DNA from: JBEKHI01 sp050012355
GTDB lineage: Bacteria > Actinomycetota > Actinomycetes > Streptosporangiales > Streptosporangiaceae
Reading direction: 5' to 3'
NCBI GenBank assembly: GCA_050012355.1
Contig: JBEKHI010000269.1
Span: forward strand, 1-20,418
DNA: 20,418 nt
In this document: one piece after another, positions 14,030 through 20,370 of the stretch
Numbering within the stretch: position 1 is the first letter of the stretch
Layout of the letters: every line of letters starts with the position of its first letter
Position numbers and translations under genes: made by a program
The notes under the pieces: model-generated
Seen by the model: the letters and a program-made list of their open reading frames with translations, nothing else
What the model was told of the DNA's origin: nothing
Database searches by the model: none

Positions 14030-14172
14030 GTTCTGTGCTGGGTGCCGATCCGGACTCCGCAGCTGGCCGCCCTGCAAGAGGACCTGTGGGACATCGCCGA
14101 CGCCAGCCAGCAGGACGGGGACAAGGCGAAAGGCGCCGAACTTCAAGGACGGGCTGGCCGCCTTCATGCCGC
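14030..14172. other. Non-coding stretch between left repeat and tetR
   Basis: A short forward frame (PQLAALQEDLWDIADASQQD region) is present, but it has no start with a ribosome binding site, reads into the antisense of tetR and resembles no family I know. It may be a remnant of a gene lost when the cassette formed. Confidence 0.3.
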
Positions 14173-14739
14173 TCACTTCAGGGCGTTCGCGGCGAGCCGC
14201 AGATCGGTGAAGGCCCGGTCGAGGTGGGTGTGCAGGTCGTCGGTGCGATCGGCCCCCCACCGGCGGATGGCGATCGAGTAGGTGTCCATGCCCACCTGGG
14301 CGCACAGGGCCGCGAGCGGCTCGGCGACGCCGCGGGCCTGCAGGGCGTCGGTGAGCGCGGCGACCAGGGCCGCGCTCTTGGCCAGCGCCCGTTCCTGCAG
14401 GGCCGGCGTGGCGACGATGACCGGCATCCGCCGCTCGGTGACCGGGAGGTTGCGCTCGATCAGCGGCACGGCCTGGTGGAACGCGGCCCGCAGGGCGGGC
14501 AGCGGCCTGGTGCCGGCCGGCGCCGCCGCGACCGCGCCGGTCAGCAGGTCCCGTAGCTGCGCCTCGCCGTCGAAGAAGACCTCACGCTTGTCGGCGAAGT
14601 GGCGGAAGAAGGTCCGCTCGGTGACGCCGGCGCGGGCGGCGATGTCCGCGGTCGTGGTCTTGTCGTAGCCGCGCTCCAGATACAGCTCGAGCGCGGCCTC
14701 CTGCAGCCGCAGCCGCGCTTCATCCCCGTTCCGTGGCAT
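14173..14739 (-). CDS. TetR/AcrR family transcriptional regulator
   Basis: The 188-residue protein has a TetR N-terminal helix-turn-helix: LQEAALELYLERGYDKTTTA (residues 12-31), DIAARAGVTERTFFRHFADK (32-51), then KREVFFDG. The rest is a helical ligand-binding domain of normal length with no hint of the ligand. The ATG at 14739 is preferred: TAACGT lies 7 bases upstream and the domain starts there. An in-frame GTG at 14775 would put codons across the first operator. It is divergent from the MDR oxidoreductase, with four tandem palindromes between them, the first of which lies within its own promoter. The protein most likely represses both genes until an inducer, perhaps a quinone or enone handled by the enzyme, binds. 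Confidence 0.93.
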   Translation of the reverse strand: MPRNGDEARLRLQEAALELYLERGYDKTTTADIAARAGVTERTFFRHFADKREVFFDGEAQLRDLLTGAVAAAPAGTRPLPALRAAFHQAVPLIERNLPVTERRMPVIVATPALQERALAKSAALVAALTDALQARGVAEPLAALCAQVGMDTYSIAIRRWGADRTDDLHTHLDRAFTDLRLAANALK

Positions 14740-14746
14740 GGCCTCG

Positions 14747-14752
14747 ACGTTA
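14747..14752 (-). promoter_or_regulatory. Candidate -10 box of tetR (leaderless)
   Basis: On the reverse strand TAACGT precedes the ATG at 14739 by exactly 7 bases. A GTGTCA hexamer (four of six matches to TTGACA) lies 17 bases upstream, and operator 1 occupies the spacer, consistent with self-repression. Confidence 0.45.
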
Positions 14753-14760
14753 CCACAAGC

Positions 14761-14842
14761 GTCAGTTACTGACACTACTTTGCGTCAGCTACTGACTTGA
14801 TGTACCGTCAGTTTCTGACACAACCGAGCGCCAGTGACTGAC
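14761..14842. promoter_or_regulatory. Array of four TetR-type operators with exact 23-bp period
   Basis: Four 13-bp palindromes of the form GTCAG-N3-CTGAC start at 14761 (GTCAGTTACTGAC), 14784 (GTCAGCTACTGAC), 14807 (GTCAGTTTCTGAC) and 14830 (GCCAGTGACTGAC, one arm change). Each start is exactly 23 bp from the last, slightly over two helical turns. They fill the region between the divergent tetR and MDR genes, so the TetR protein is the obvious binder. The last site lies 24 bp before the MDR start codon. Confidence 0.8.
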
Positions 14843-14866
14843 GAAAAGTGGCTCAGAGAGGCACAG

Positions 14867-15844
14867 ATGACTGAACACGACCCTGCCACCAGCACCATGC
14901 GCACCGTGCGCTTCCACGAGTACGGCGCCCCCGGCGACGTCCTGCACCTGGAGACCGTGCCCGTGCCGGATCCAGGGCCAGGCCGCATCCGCGTCGCGGT
15001 GCACGCGTGCGGGCTGGCCCCGGCCGACTGGGCGCTGTGCCGCGGCCTGTTCCCCGGCGACCTGCCCCGGGGTATCGGGTGCGATGTCTCCGGCACCATT
15101 GATGCCGTCGGCGACGGCGTCACCGACGTCAAGATCGGCGACGCCGTGTTCGGGACCGCGGACTGGGCGCACTGCTCATCCGCGGGTGCGTCCGACCGGG
15201 CTGTCATGAACCGGTGGTTCCGGGTCCCGGACGGCCTTGACCTCGTGCAGGCGGCTGCGCTGCCGATGACGGTCGATACCGCTTTCTGGCACCTCAATGC
15301 CCTGGGCTTCGACCCGGAGAAGACGATCCTGATCCACGGCGCGGGAACCACCATCGGGTTCGCGGCGGTGCAGATCGCGCTTCTGCGCGGGATGCGGGTG
15401 ATCGCCACTGCCGGGGAGACGTACGCGCAGCGGTTGCGCGCTCTGGGCGCCCAGGTCACTGCCTACGGAGACGGCATGGTCGAACGTGTGACGGAGATCA
15501 ACGGCGGCCCGGCCGACCTTGTCCTGAATACCGCTCCCGTCGGTGGCTCTTTGCCGGATCTCGTCCAGATCGCAGGGGGTGACCCGAAGCGGGTGCTCAC
15601 CATCTCTGATTTCGCCGCTGCTGCTGAGCTCGGTGTCCGCGACACGTTCCACGAGGACCGCAGCAACCCCGTGGAGGCGCTGGCGGAATTCGGGCAGCTC
15701 GCCGCCGACGGGGTGTTCACGGTCCCGATCGCGGCCACCTTTCCCCTGGATGAATGGAAGACCGCGCTCGAGATCAGCCAGACCGGGAACGCCCGCGGCA
15801 AGCTCCTGCTCTTGCCCGGAACTCCTGGTACCGAGATCCGGTAA
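14867..15844 (+). CDS. NADP-dependent zinc-independent MDR oxidoreductase (quinone oxidoreductase-like)
   Basis: The 325-residue protein belongs to the medium-chain dehydrogenase/reductase superfamily. A GroES-like domain (about residues 12-135; RTVRFHEYGAPGDVLHLETV, VHACGLAPADWALCRG, IGCDVSGTIDAVGDGV, KIGDAVFG) is followed by a Rossmann domain with TILIHGAGTTIGFAAVQIAL (153-172) and AGETYAQRLRALGAQ. The zinc-binding cysteine and histidine pattern of alcohol dehydrogenases is absent, so it should be a zinc-independent reductase of quinones or activated double bonds using NADPH. AGAGAGG at 14855-14861, 5 bases before the ATG at 14867, decides the start; the GTG at 14834 lies inside operator 4. 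It is divergent from tetR and should be under its control. Confidence 0.92.
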   Translation: MTEHDPATSTMRTVRFHEYGAPGDVLHLETVPVPDPGPGRIRVAVHACGLAPADWALCRGLFPGDLPRGIGCDVSGTIDAVGDGVTDVKIGDAVFGTADWAHCSSAGASDRAVMNRWFRVPDGLDLVQAAALPMTVDTAFWHLNALGFDPEKTILIHGAGTTIGFAAVQIALLRGMRVIATAGETYAQRLRALGAQVTAYGDGMVERVTEINGGPADLVLNTAPVGGSLPDLVQIAGGDPKRVLTISDFAAAAELGVRDTFHEDRSNPVEALAEFGQLAADGVFTVPIAATFPLDEWKTALEISQTGNARGKLLLLPGTPGTEIR

Positions 15845-16192
15845 CCGCGCCCGCCAGGAACTCGCCGCGGGACCGGCCGCACGGCAAGACGGGACGCACG
15901 CCAGCGCGGCCCGTCCGTGGCCGTACGCCAAGAATCCGCAGTTAGCGGGCCGTTTCCGCGGGTGCTGGCAGTGGCGATGGTCGCCCAGGCGCGACTGGTG
16001 CCGACGCGAGCAGCGCAGGGGACAGGAAACCTGGACGGGCCCGGGGCCATATCGCGGGACCGTCCGGTTCGCTCCTGCTCACAGGCTCCTGCGGGGACAC
16101 CAGAAACGGGAACCTACAGCTAGCTGTCTGACGGAATATGGCCGGTGCGGGTGGGGTGCCTCATCGAGGTTGGCGGCCGGGAGCCGGGTGGT
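15845..16192. other. 348-base region without a gene, crossed by the right end of the cassette
   Basis: The forward MDR gene and the reverse serine-hydrolase gene converge on this stretch. It holds the right inverted repeat (16093-16117), an AGCTAGCT palindrome at 16118-16125, and otherwise GC-rich sequence with frames resembling no family I know. No convincing terminator with a T-run is visible. Confidence 0.5.
16093..16117 (-). repeat. Right inverted repeat of the cassette
   Basis: Read on the reverse strand from 16117 the arm is GTAGGTTCCCGTTTCTGGTG followed by TCCCC. See the left arm for the comparison. Confidence 0.6.
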
Positions 16193-17497
16193 TCAGGCCG
16201 CTGGCGCGGGGGTGAATCCGCCGAGTTCGCCGGTGGGCAGGATTACCACTCGCAGGCTGCGGGAGGCGTCTGGGGTGGTGATGGCGATGTGGGCGACGAC
16301 GGCGCCGGTGGCGGCGATCTCGTGGTGCACGATCGTGATGTCTGCCTGCTGGGTGGCGTGCGGCATGGTCTTGTTCCAGGCGCGTTCGAGTTGCTGGATG
16401 CTGACTTTCTCCCGGCGTTGCTGGACTAGGCGGGCGTGCACCCCCGTGATGTCCCCGGCGAGCAGGGCGCGGACGGCGTCTTGTGCGTCCTCGCGCCATG
16501 ACGGCCACGGCTCCGGCTCGGGGGCCTGGCGGGGATCTGCGCCTGCCAGGGCGAGTTGCGCCGCTTGCTTGAGCCGGGAGGCGTAGGCCGGGCTGCCGCC
16601 GTAGCTGAGCAGGGCGGCGACGGCCCGGCCCTGGCGGTGGTCGATCATGACGCAGGAGCTGAACCCGCCGGTGCCGCCGGTGTGCCAGCAGGTTTCCCCG
16701 TCCTCGACGATCCAGGCGAGTGCCTGCCGGGAGCCGCCCTCGCGGGGCAGCAGCGGCGTCTGGGCGAGCCTGATCGCCGTGCCCAGCCGGGTGTCCGGGG
16801 GGAACAGGCAGGCCCGCGCGTAGCTGGCGAGGTCCGCGATGGTGGCCTCGACGCCGCCGGCGCCCCAGGGATGTTCCCAGCGAGGCACCTGGCGGTCGCC
16901 GGCGTGACCGGGGAGCAGGGCGCCCTCGCCGCGCTGTCCGACCCCGGAGTGCGTCATGGCCAGCGGGGCGAGCAGCCGCTCGGTTATCAATGCCGGGTAG
17001 TCCGTGTCGGCTGCCCGTTGCAGGATCAGGCCGAGCAGCTGGTAGCCGAGGTTGGAGTACCGCCACGGGTTGCCTGGTGTCACGGTGGCCAGGGGCAGTC
17101 CTTCCTCGGCGCGCTCGAAGGTGTACCCGGCCCACGGGTTGGCCGGGTTGTCCTGCGCGGCCTGCCGGTTCGGGGCCTTGGCGGGCAGCCCGGAGGTGTG
17201 TGTGGCCAGCTGGCGGATGGTGATCTCGCCGTGCGGGCCGGCCGACAGCCACCGGCCGATGGGGTCATCGAGACCGAGCGTGCCGTCGGCGGCCAGCGAT
17301 GCCAGCACGATGGCGGTCATGGTCTTGGTGACCGAGCCGATCTCGAACCGCCCGTCGGCGGGCAGGTCGGGCGGGCTGGCGGCGATGACGGTCCCCGACG
17401 CGTCGACGGCCGCGGCCGCGGCGGCGACCCCGTCTGCGGTGAACCAGCTTCCGAGCGTCTCGGCCAGCGAATTTGCGGCTTGCTTACCCCATGTCAT
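16193..17497 (-). CDS. Serine hydrolase, class C beta-lactamase/penicillin-binding-protein-like family
   Basis: The 434-residue protein has the catalytic pattern of the Beta-lactamase (PF00144) family: SVTK with S55 and K58 in GRFEIGSVTKTMTA, YSN with Y147 in GNPWRYSNLGYQLLG, and HTGG at 272-275 in ETCWHTGGTGGFSS replacing the KTG motif. Members include D-amino-acid peptidases and esterases as well as beta-lactamases, so resistance cannot be inferred. The last 100 residues (from about EDAQDAVRALLAGDITGVHA) resemble a DUF3887-like accessory domain with an Arg-rich helix and VVAHIAITTPD. No clear signal peptide is seen; the start MTWGKQAANSLAETLGSW is not a Sec leader. An in-frame stop three codons upstream makes the ATG at 17497 the only start in the frame. 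It follows the recombinase gene on the same strand by 88 bases. Confidence 0.9.
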   Translation of the reverse strand: MTWGKQAANSLAETLGSWFTADGVAAAAAAVDASGTVIAASPPDLPADGRFEIGSVTKTMTAIVLASLAADGTLGLDDPIGRWLSAGPHGEITIRQLATHTSGLPAKAPNRQAAQDNPANPWAGYTFERAEEGLPLATVTPGNPWRYSNLGYQLLGLILQRAADTDYPALITERLLAPLAMTHSGVGQRGEGALLPGHAGDRQVPRWEHPWGAGGVEATIADLASYARACLFPPDTRLGTAIRLAQTPLLPREGGSRQALAWIVEDGETCWHTGGTGGFSSCVMIDHRQGRAVAALLSYGGSPAYASRLKQAAQLALAGADPRQAPEPEPWPSWREDAQDAVRALLAGDITGVHARLVQQRREKVSIQQLERAWNKTMPHATQQADITIVHHEIAATGAVVAHIAITTPDASRSLRVVILPTGELGGFTPAPAA

Positions 17498-17506
17498 GGT
17501 CGGTCA

Positions 17507-17535
17507 GGGAGCAGCGGCTGCTCCCGTTCCTCCTT
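17507..17535 (-). promoter_or_regulatory. Ribosome binding site separated from its start codon by a perfect hairpin
   Basis: On the reverse strand AAAGGAGG ends at 17529. A 19-bp palindrome (GGGAGCAGC-C-GCTGCTCCC reading, positions 17525-17507) and 9 more bases separate it from the ATG at 17497. Linear spacing is 31 bases, far too long; folded, it is 12. The hairpin may bring the site into range, or the palindrome may be an operator. Confidence 0.4.
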
Positions 17536-17585
17536 TCCTTGTCCGCGGTGATTCGTCCGTCTCCTGGGTGGTTTCCTGCCGGGCT

Positions 17586-18488
17586 TCACCGGGAGGAGAG
17601 GCGCGGGGCGGCTGCGGTGTCCGCGCCTGTGTCCGCGTCGGCGAGAGCCCGGTAGACCGAGGCGAGCGAGGGATGCTGGCCGGCGTTCTTGCCTTCCGGG
17701 ATGACCAGACTGGCGGCGATCTCGGGAACGCCCATGCCCTGTTCCCGCATGGCCAGGGCGGCGGCAGTCATCTCCTCATCGAAGACGCGGGGCCGCCCGC
17801 CGCGCCGCCCCCCGGCCGCTGCTGCCTGCTGTCCTTCGACGGTCTTTTCCCGCCGGTCGTTTCGGTCGAGCCCGGCGGCCCCGGCGAGCACGCCGAACAG
17901 CACCGAGCCCTCGCCGCGCGGATCCCAGATCCCGGTCAGCGGCCCGGTGAGCACCTCAAGCCGGATCCCGTCAGCCTCCAATGCGGCGGCCAGCGTCATC
18001 AGCTCGGCCGAAGTGCGCGCCAGCCGCCCGAGCTCGTGCACTGTCAAGATCACCGGGCGGTCGCCGGACGTCCTGGTGCGGGCCGCCAGCCGCAGCGCCT
18101 TGTCCCGCTCAGGGCGGTCCTTCACCCGCGCGCTGGCGTTCTCGCGGAAAACCTGCTCGCAGCCGGCCGCTCGCAGGGCGTCGAGCTGGTCTTGCAGCCC
18201 CGATGAGGCAGGCGTGCTGCACGCGTAGCCGATCCGCGCGGGCGTGTCCAGGGCATGCGCCTGCGCGTTGAGGGGCGTCGGCCTCGGCTGCCAGGGGCGG
18301 CCGGGCTCGCGGTCGCCGGGAACGACGACCTCGGGCTCCCCGGCCAGTTCCGGGACGAGGACGAAGCGGCCGGTGTGGTACCGGAACGCGGTATCACCCC
18401 CGCGGGTCCGGCACGGGCTGCCTGCCGGGGACCCGCAGGCGGGGCAGGCAAAGCTCTCTGCCGCCGACGCGGCCTGCTCCGGTGTCAC
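17586..18488 (-). CDS. Serine recombinase with N-terminal zinc finger and C-terminal HTH
   Basis: The 300-residue protein has three parts. An N-terminal zinc-finger-like region has CPACGSPAGSPC (C15, C18, C26) and H38. The resolvase catalytic domain (about 84-215) has ARIGYACSTPASSGLQDQL with S91 as nucleophile, ARVKDRPERDKAL, VILTVHELGRLARTSAELM with the paired catalytic-type arginines, LTGPLTGIWDP, and the helix-E segment ending in LDRNDRREKTVEGQQAAA. The C-terminal helix-turn-helix reads GGRPRVFDEEMTAAALAM to SLASVYRALADAD. Streptomyces homologues I recall are nearly collinear but read GYARCST where this has GYACST, so the arginine equivalent to R8 of gamma-delta resolvase appears deleted. 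The start is a GTG at 18488 with no ribosome binding site visible. It suggests a mobile or formerly mobile region. Confidence 0.88.
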   Translation of the reverse strand: MTPEQAASAAESFACPACGSPAGSPCRTRGGDTAFRYHTGRFVLVPELAGEPEVVVPGDREPGRPWQPRPTPLNAQAHALDTPARIGYACSTPASSGLQDQLDALRAAGCEQVFRENASARVKDRPERDKALRLAARTRTSGDRPVILTVHELGRLARTSAELMTLAAALEADGIRLEVLTGPLTGIWDPRGEGSVLFGVLAGAAGLDRNDRREKTVEGQQAAAAGGRRGGRPRVFDEEMTAAALAMREQGMGVPEIAASLVIPEGKNAGQHPSLASVYRALADADTGADTAAAPRLSSR

Positions 18489-18646
18489 GCGGGCAGCGTC
18501 TCACAACTATCTCTCAAAACAAAATCCGAGGGATTCCCTGGTGTCAGCCGGACAGCGGGCGGCGGGGCGCCGAGACTCTGATGCCCCGGCCTTGGGTGCG
18601 GTGTCCTGCAGCGCCGTGGCCGCGAGGACCCGGTGTCCCGCCGGCC

Positions 18647-18678
18647 TTGCCGCTGACGCGCGGGGCAGGGTTTACCGT
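18647..18678 (+). promoter_or_regulatory. Possible MerR-type promoter upstream of the second MDR gene
   Basis: TTGCCG at 18647-18652 and TACCGT at 18673-18678 are separated by 20 bp, longer than the normal 17. An imperfect dyad, CTGAC at 18653-18657 with GGCAG at 18664-18668, sits in the spacer. MerR regulators act on promoters with 19-20 bp spacers, and a MerR gene ends this operon. No other support. Confidence 0.3.
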
Positions 18679-18720
18679 CGAGGCTCCCTGGTTTTCGCTC
18701 GTCACATCCAAGGAGTCTGG

Positions 18721-19743
18721 ATGCCTGTAGTTGCCTCCACATCGCGGGAGATACGAGTCGCCGCCGTCCCGGATGGCCTGCCCGAGCCTGCCGACCTGTC
18801 CGTCGCAGTGACACCGGTACCGGCTCCCGGCCGTGGTGATGTGCTGGTCCGGAACCGTTTCTTCATCGTGTTCGCGGCGCTGCGGACGCTGCTGGGCGGC
18901 GGCGTGCCAGGAGCGCCTTTTCCTGGCTTGCGCCAGGGTGACACACTGTTCGGCCCGGCTATAGGCGAGGTCATGTCAGCGCCCGAGGGCAGCAAGCTGC
19001 GCACCGGCGACCTTGTGCGGCACATGCTCGGATGGCGTGAGTACGCGGTTATACCCGCGGCTGAATGCGTACCGGTAGGCGGTACGCTGCCGGACCCGGC
19101 CGCGCACCTTGCGCAGGGCGTGACCGCCTACGGCGCGCTTACCAGGGCTGCGAGGGTTCGGCCCGGCGATACGGTGTTCGTCTCTGGAGGCGCCGGGTCG
19201 GTGGGTTCTATGGCCGGGCAGATCGCCCGGCTGCTGGGTGCGGGACGGGTGATCGGCAGCACCGGATCAGAATGGAAAGCCGGGCAGATGACCGCCGACC
19301 TCGGCTACGACGCGGCGGTAGTGCGGGGCACGGTACCGGTCGCCGGGCAATTGGCCAAGGCCGCACCGGACGGCATCGACGTCTTCGTTGACAACGTCGG
19401 CGGCGAGGATCTTCAGGCGGCGGTCACGGCGGCCCGGCCGTCGGCCCGGTTCGCGCTTGTCGGGGCGCTATCCGGGCAACTGGCGCGGCGCGGCAGCGGC
19501 ACCACGGCACCAGTGGAAATCGACTCCTACCAGCTCATCCTCAAGCAGGTCACGATGGTCGGCTACAGCGCTGGAGGCGATGGCGAGCTGCGGGCCGAAT
19601 GGGGCGGGCGCTTCGCTGACTGGCTGCGATCTGGCGCCATCCAGTTCCCGCATGTATGTGTTGAGGGCATCGAACAGGCACCGCAGGCGTTGCACGACAT
19701 GCTGGCGGGGCGGTACTTGGGCACCGTGATAGTGGCCGTCTGA
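18721..19743 (+). CDS. NADP-dependent zinc-independent MDR oxidoreductase (LTB4DH/CurA-like)
   Basis: The 340-residue protein matches MDR reductases that use NADPH to reduce alpha,beta-unsaturated carbonyls. The N-terminal half contains RVAAVPDGLPEPADLSV and PVPAPGRGDVLVRNRF, followed by GWREYAVIP and a PDPAAHLAQGVTAYGAL helix. The NADPH-binding loop is VFVSGGAGSVGSMAGQIARL (residues 152-171), followed by GSTGSEWKAGQM and the family marker GIDVFVDNVGGEDLQAAV. The ending HDMLAGRYLGTVIVAV is also typical of the clade. No zinc-binding cysteine cluster is seen. The ATG at 18721 has AAGGAG 5 bases upstream. A MerR gene follows after 14 bases, so the two form an operon. Sequence similarity to the other MDR gene at 14867 is only at fold level. 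Confidence 0.92.
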   Translation: MPVVASTSREIRVAAVPDGLPEPADLSVAVTPVPAPGRGDVLVRNRFFIVFAALRTLLGGGVPGAPFPGLRQGDTLFGPAIGEVMSAPEGSKLRTGDLVRHMLGWREYAVIPAAECVPVGGTLPDPAAHLAQGVTAYGALTRAARVRPGDTVFVSGGAGSVGSMAGQIARLLGAGRVIGSTGSEWKAGQMTADLGYDAAVVRGTVPVAGQLAKAAPDGIDVFVDNVGGEDLQAAVTAARPSARFALVGALSGQLARRGSGTTAPVEIDSYQLILKQVTMVGYSAGGDGELRAEWGGRFADWLRSGAIQFPHVCVEGIEQAPQALHDMLAGRYLGTVIVAV

Positions 19744-19757
19744 CAAGGGAGAGGTCT

Positions 19758-20141
19758 ATGCGGATCGGCGACGCGGCGGCCGCCGCGGGCACGACACCAC
19801 GCGCGCTGCGCTTCTACGAGGCGAACGGTCTGTTGCCCCCGCCACGGCGGACCCAGGCGGGCCAGCGGGTCTACGCCCCGCGGGAGGTGGCCCGTCTGTG
19901 TGCGATCCGCGAACTGCTGAGCCTGGGCCTGACCGTCGCCGACATTCGCGACTGCGCGGACCGCTTGGACCTAATGGAAGGCGACATACTGCCGCCCTAC
20001 GGCGAGCCAGGTGCCTGCGCCAGGCCGACCGGCATCGCCCAGCGCCGGATCGCGGCACTCGACGCCGAGATCGGCCGCCTCACCGCGCTCCGCGACCAAC
20101 TCGCTGCCCGGATCGGTGCGGAATCGGCCAACGCGAGCTGA
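19758..20141 (+). CDS. MerR family transcriptional regulator
   Basis: The 127-residue protein begins with a MerR winged helix: MRIGDAAAAAGTTPRALRFY, EANGLLPPPRRTQAGQRVY, then a second helix pair APREVARLCAIRELLSLGLT, followed by VADIRDC. The coiled coil near the C-terminus (IAQRRIAALDAEIGRLTALR) should make the dimer. The only cysteine in the short effector region is in EPGACARPTG, so metal sensing through a cysteine pair is unlikely; small organic ligands are more plausible. GGGAGAGG 5 bases upstream supports the ATG at 19758. It is the second gene of the operon with the MDR oxidoreductase and may activate the long-spacer promoter seen upstream. Length is normal for the short MerR subfamily. 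Confidence 0.93.
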   Translation: MRIGDAAAAAGTTPRALRFYEANGLLPPPRRTQAGQRVYAPREVARLCAIRELLSLGLTVADIRDCADRLDLMEGDILPPYGEPGACARPTGIAQRRIAALDAEIGRLTALRDQLAARIGAESANAS

Positions 20142-20204
20142 CGACTAGCCGCCGTCGAGGGAATGCCACCCGACAAAACCAAGTCCGGATCGCGGCACCG
20201 GCTC

Positions 20205-20228
20205 CCAGCGATGGCCCACCACTGGCGT
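20205..20228. repeat. Third copy of the dispersed repeat (GATGGCCCACCACTGG type)
   Basis: CCAGCGATGG at 20205-20214 and CCACCACTGG at 20216-20225 make an imperfect palindrome. The 19 bases 20210-20228 match copy A at 1424-1442 at 18 positions. It lies just after the MerR gene, as copies A and B lie just after the DinB gene. Confidence 0.55.
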
Positions 20229-20370
20229 GATGGACACATGTCAAATTAAGGTGTGTTTGCGGCATGTTGCGGGTCCTGATCGTGGTTTGCTGCGCACCGT
20301 GAGGCCCGGGATTGGGTAGCGAACCGGGCATCCGTGCCATATCGCCCTGCTGTCGCGCCGGGCGTTCCTG

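Larger units (their letters stand above)
14003..16118. mobile_element. Candidate inverted-repeat-bounded cassette carrying tetR and an MDR oxidoreductase
   Basis: TGTAGGTTCCC begins at 14003 and GGGAACCTACA ends at 16118. The two arms run about 25 bases and agree at 22 of 25 (below). Between them lie only the TetR gene, the four-site operator region and the MDR oxidoreductase, plus 143 and 274 bases of apparently non-coding flank. No transposase is recognisable, so it would be a non-autonomous, passenger-carrying element. No clear target-site duplication is seen, except that a TA dinucleotide flanks each GGTTCCC. An older recombined element or coincidence remain possible. Confidence 0.4.

Noticed and set aside
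16556..18206. Forward frames of 331 and 384 codons opposite the serine hydrolase and recombinase
   Set aside because: The reverse-strand genes show catalytic motifs in order; the forward frames do not and have no ribosome binding site.
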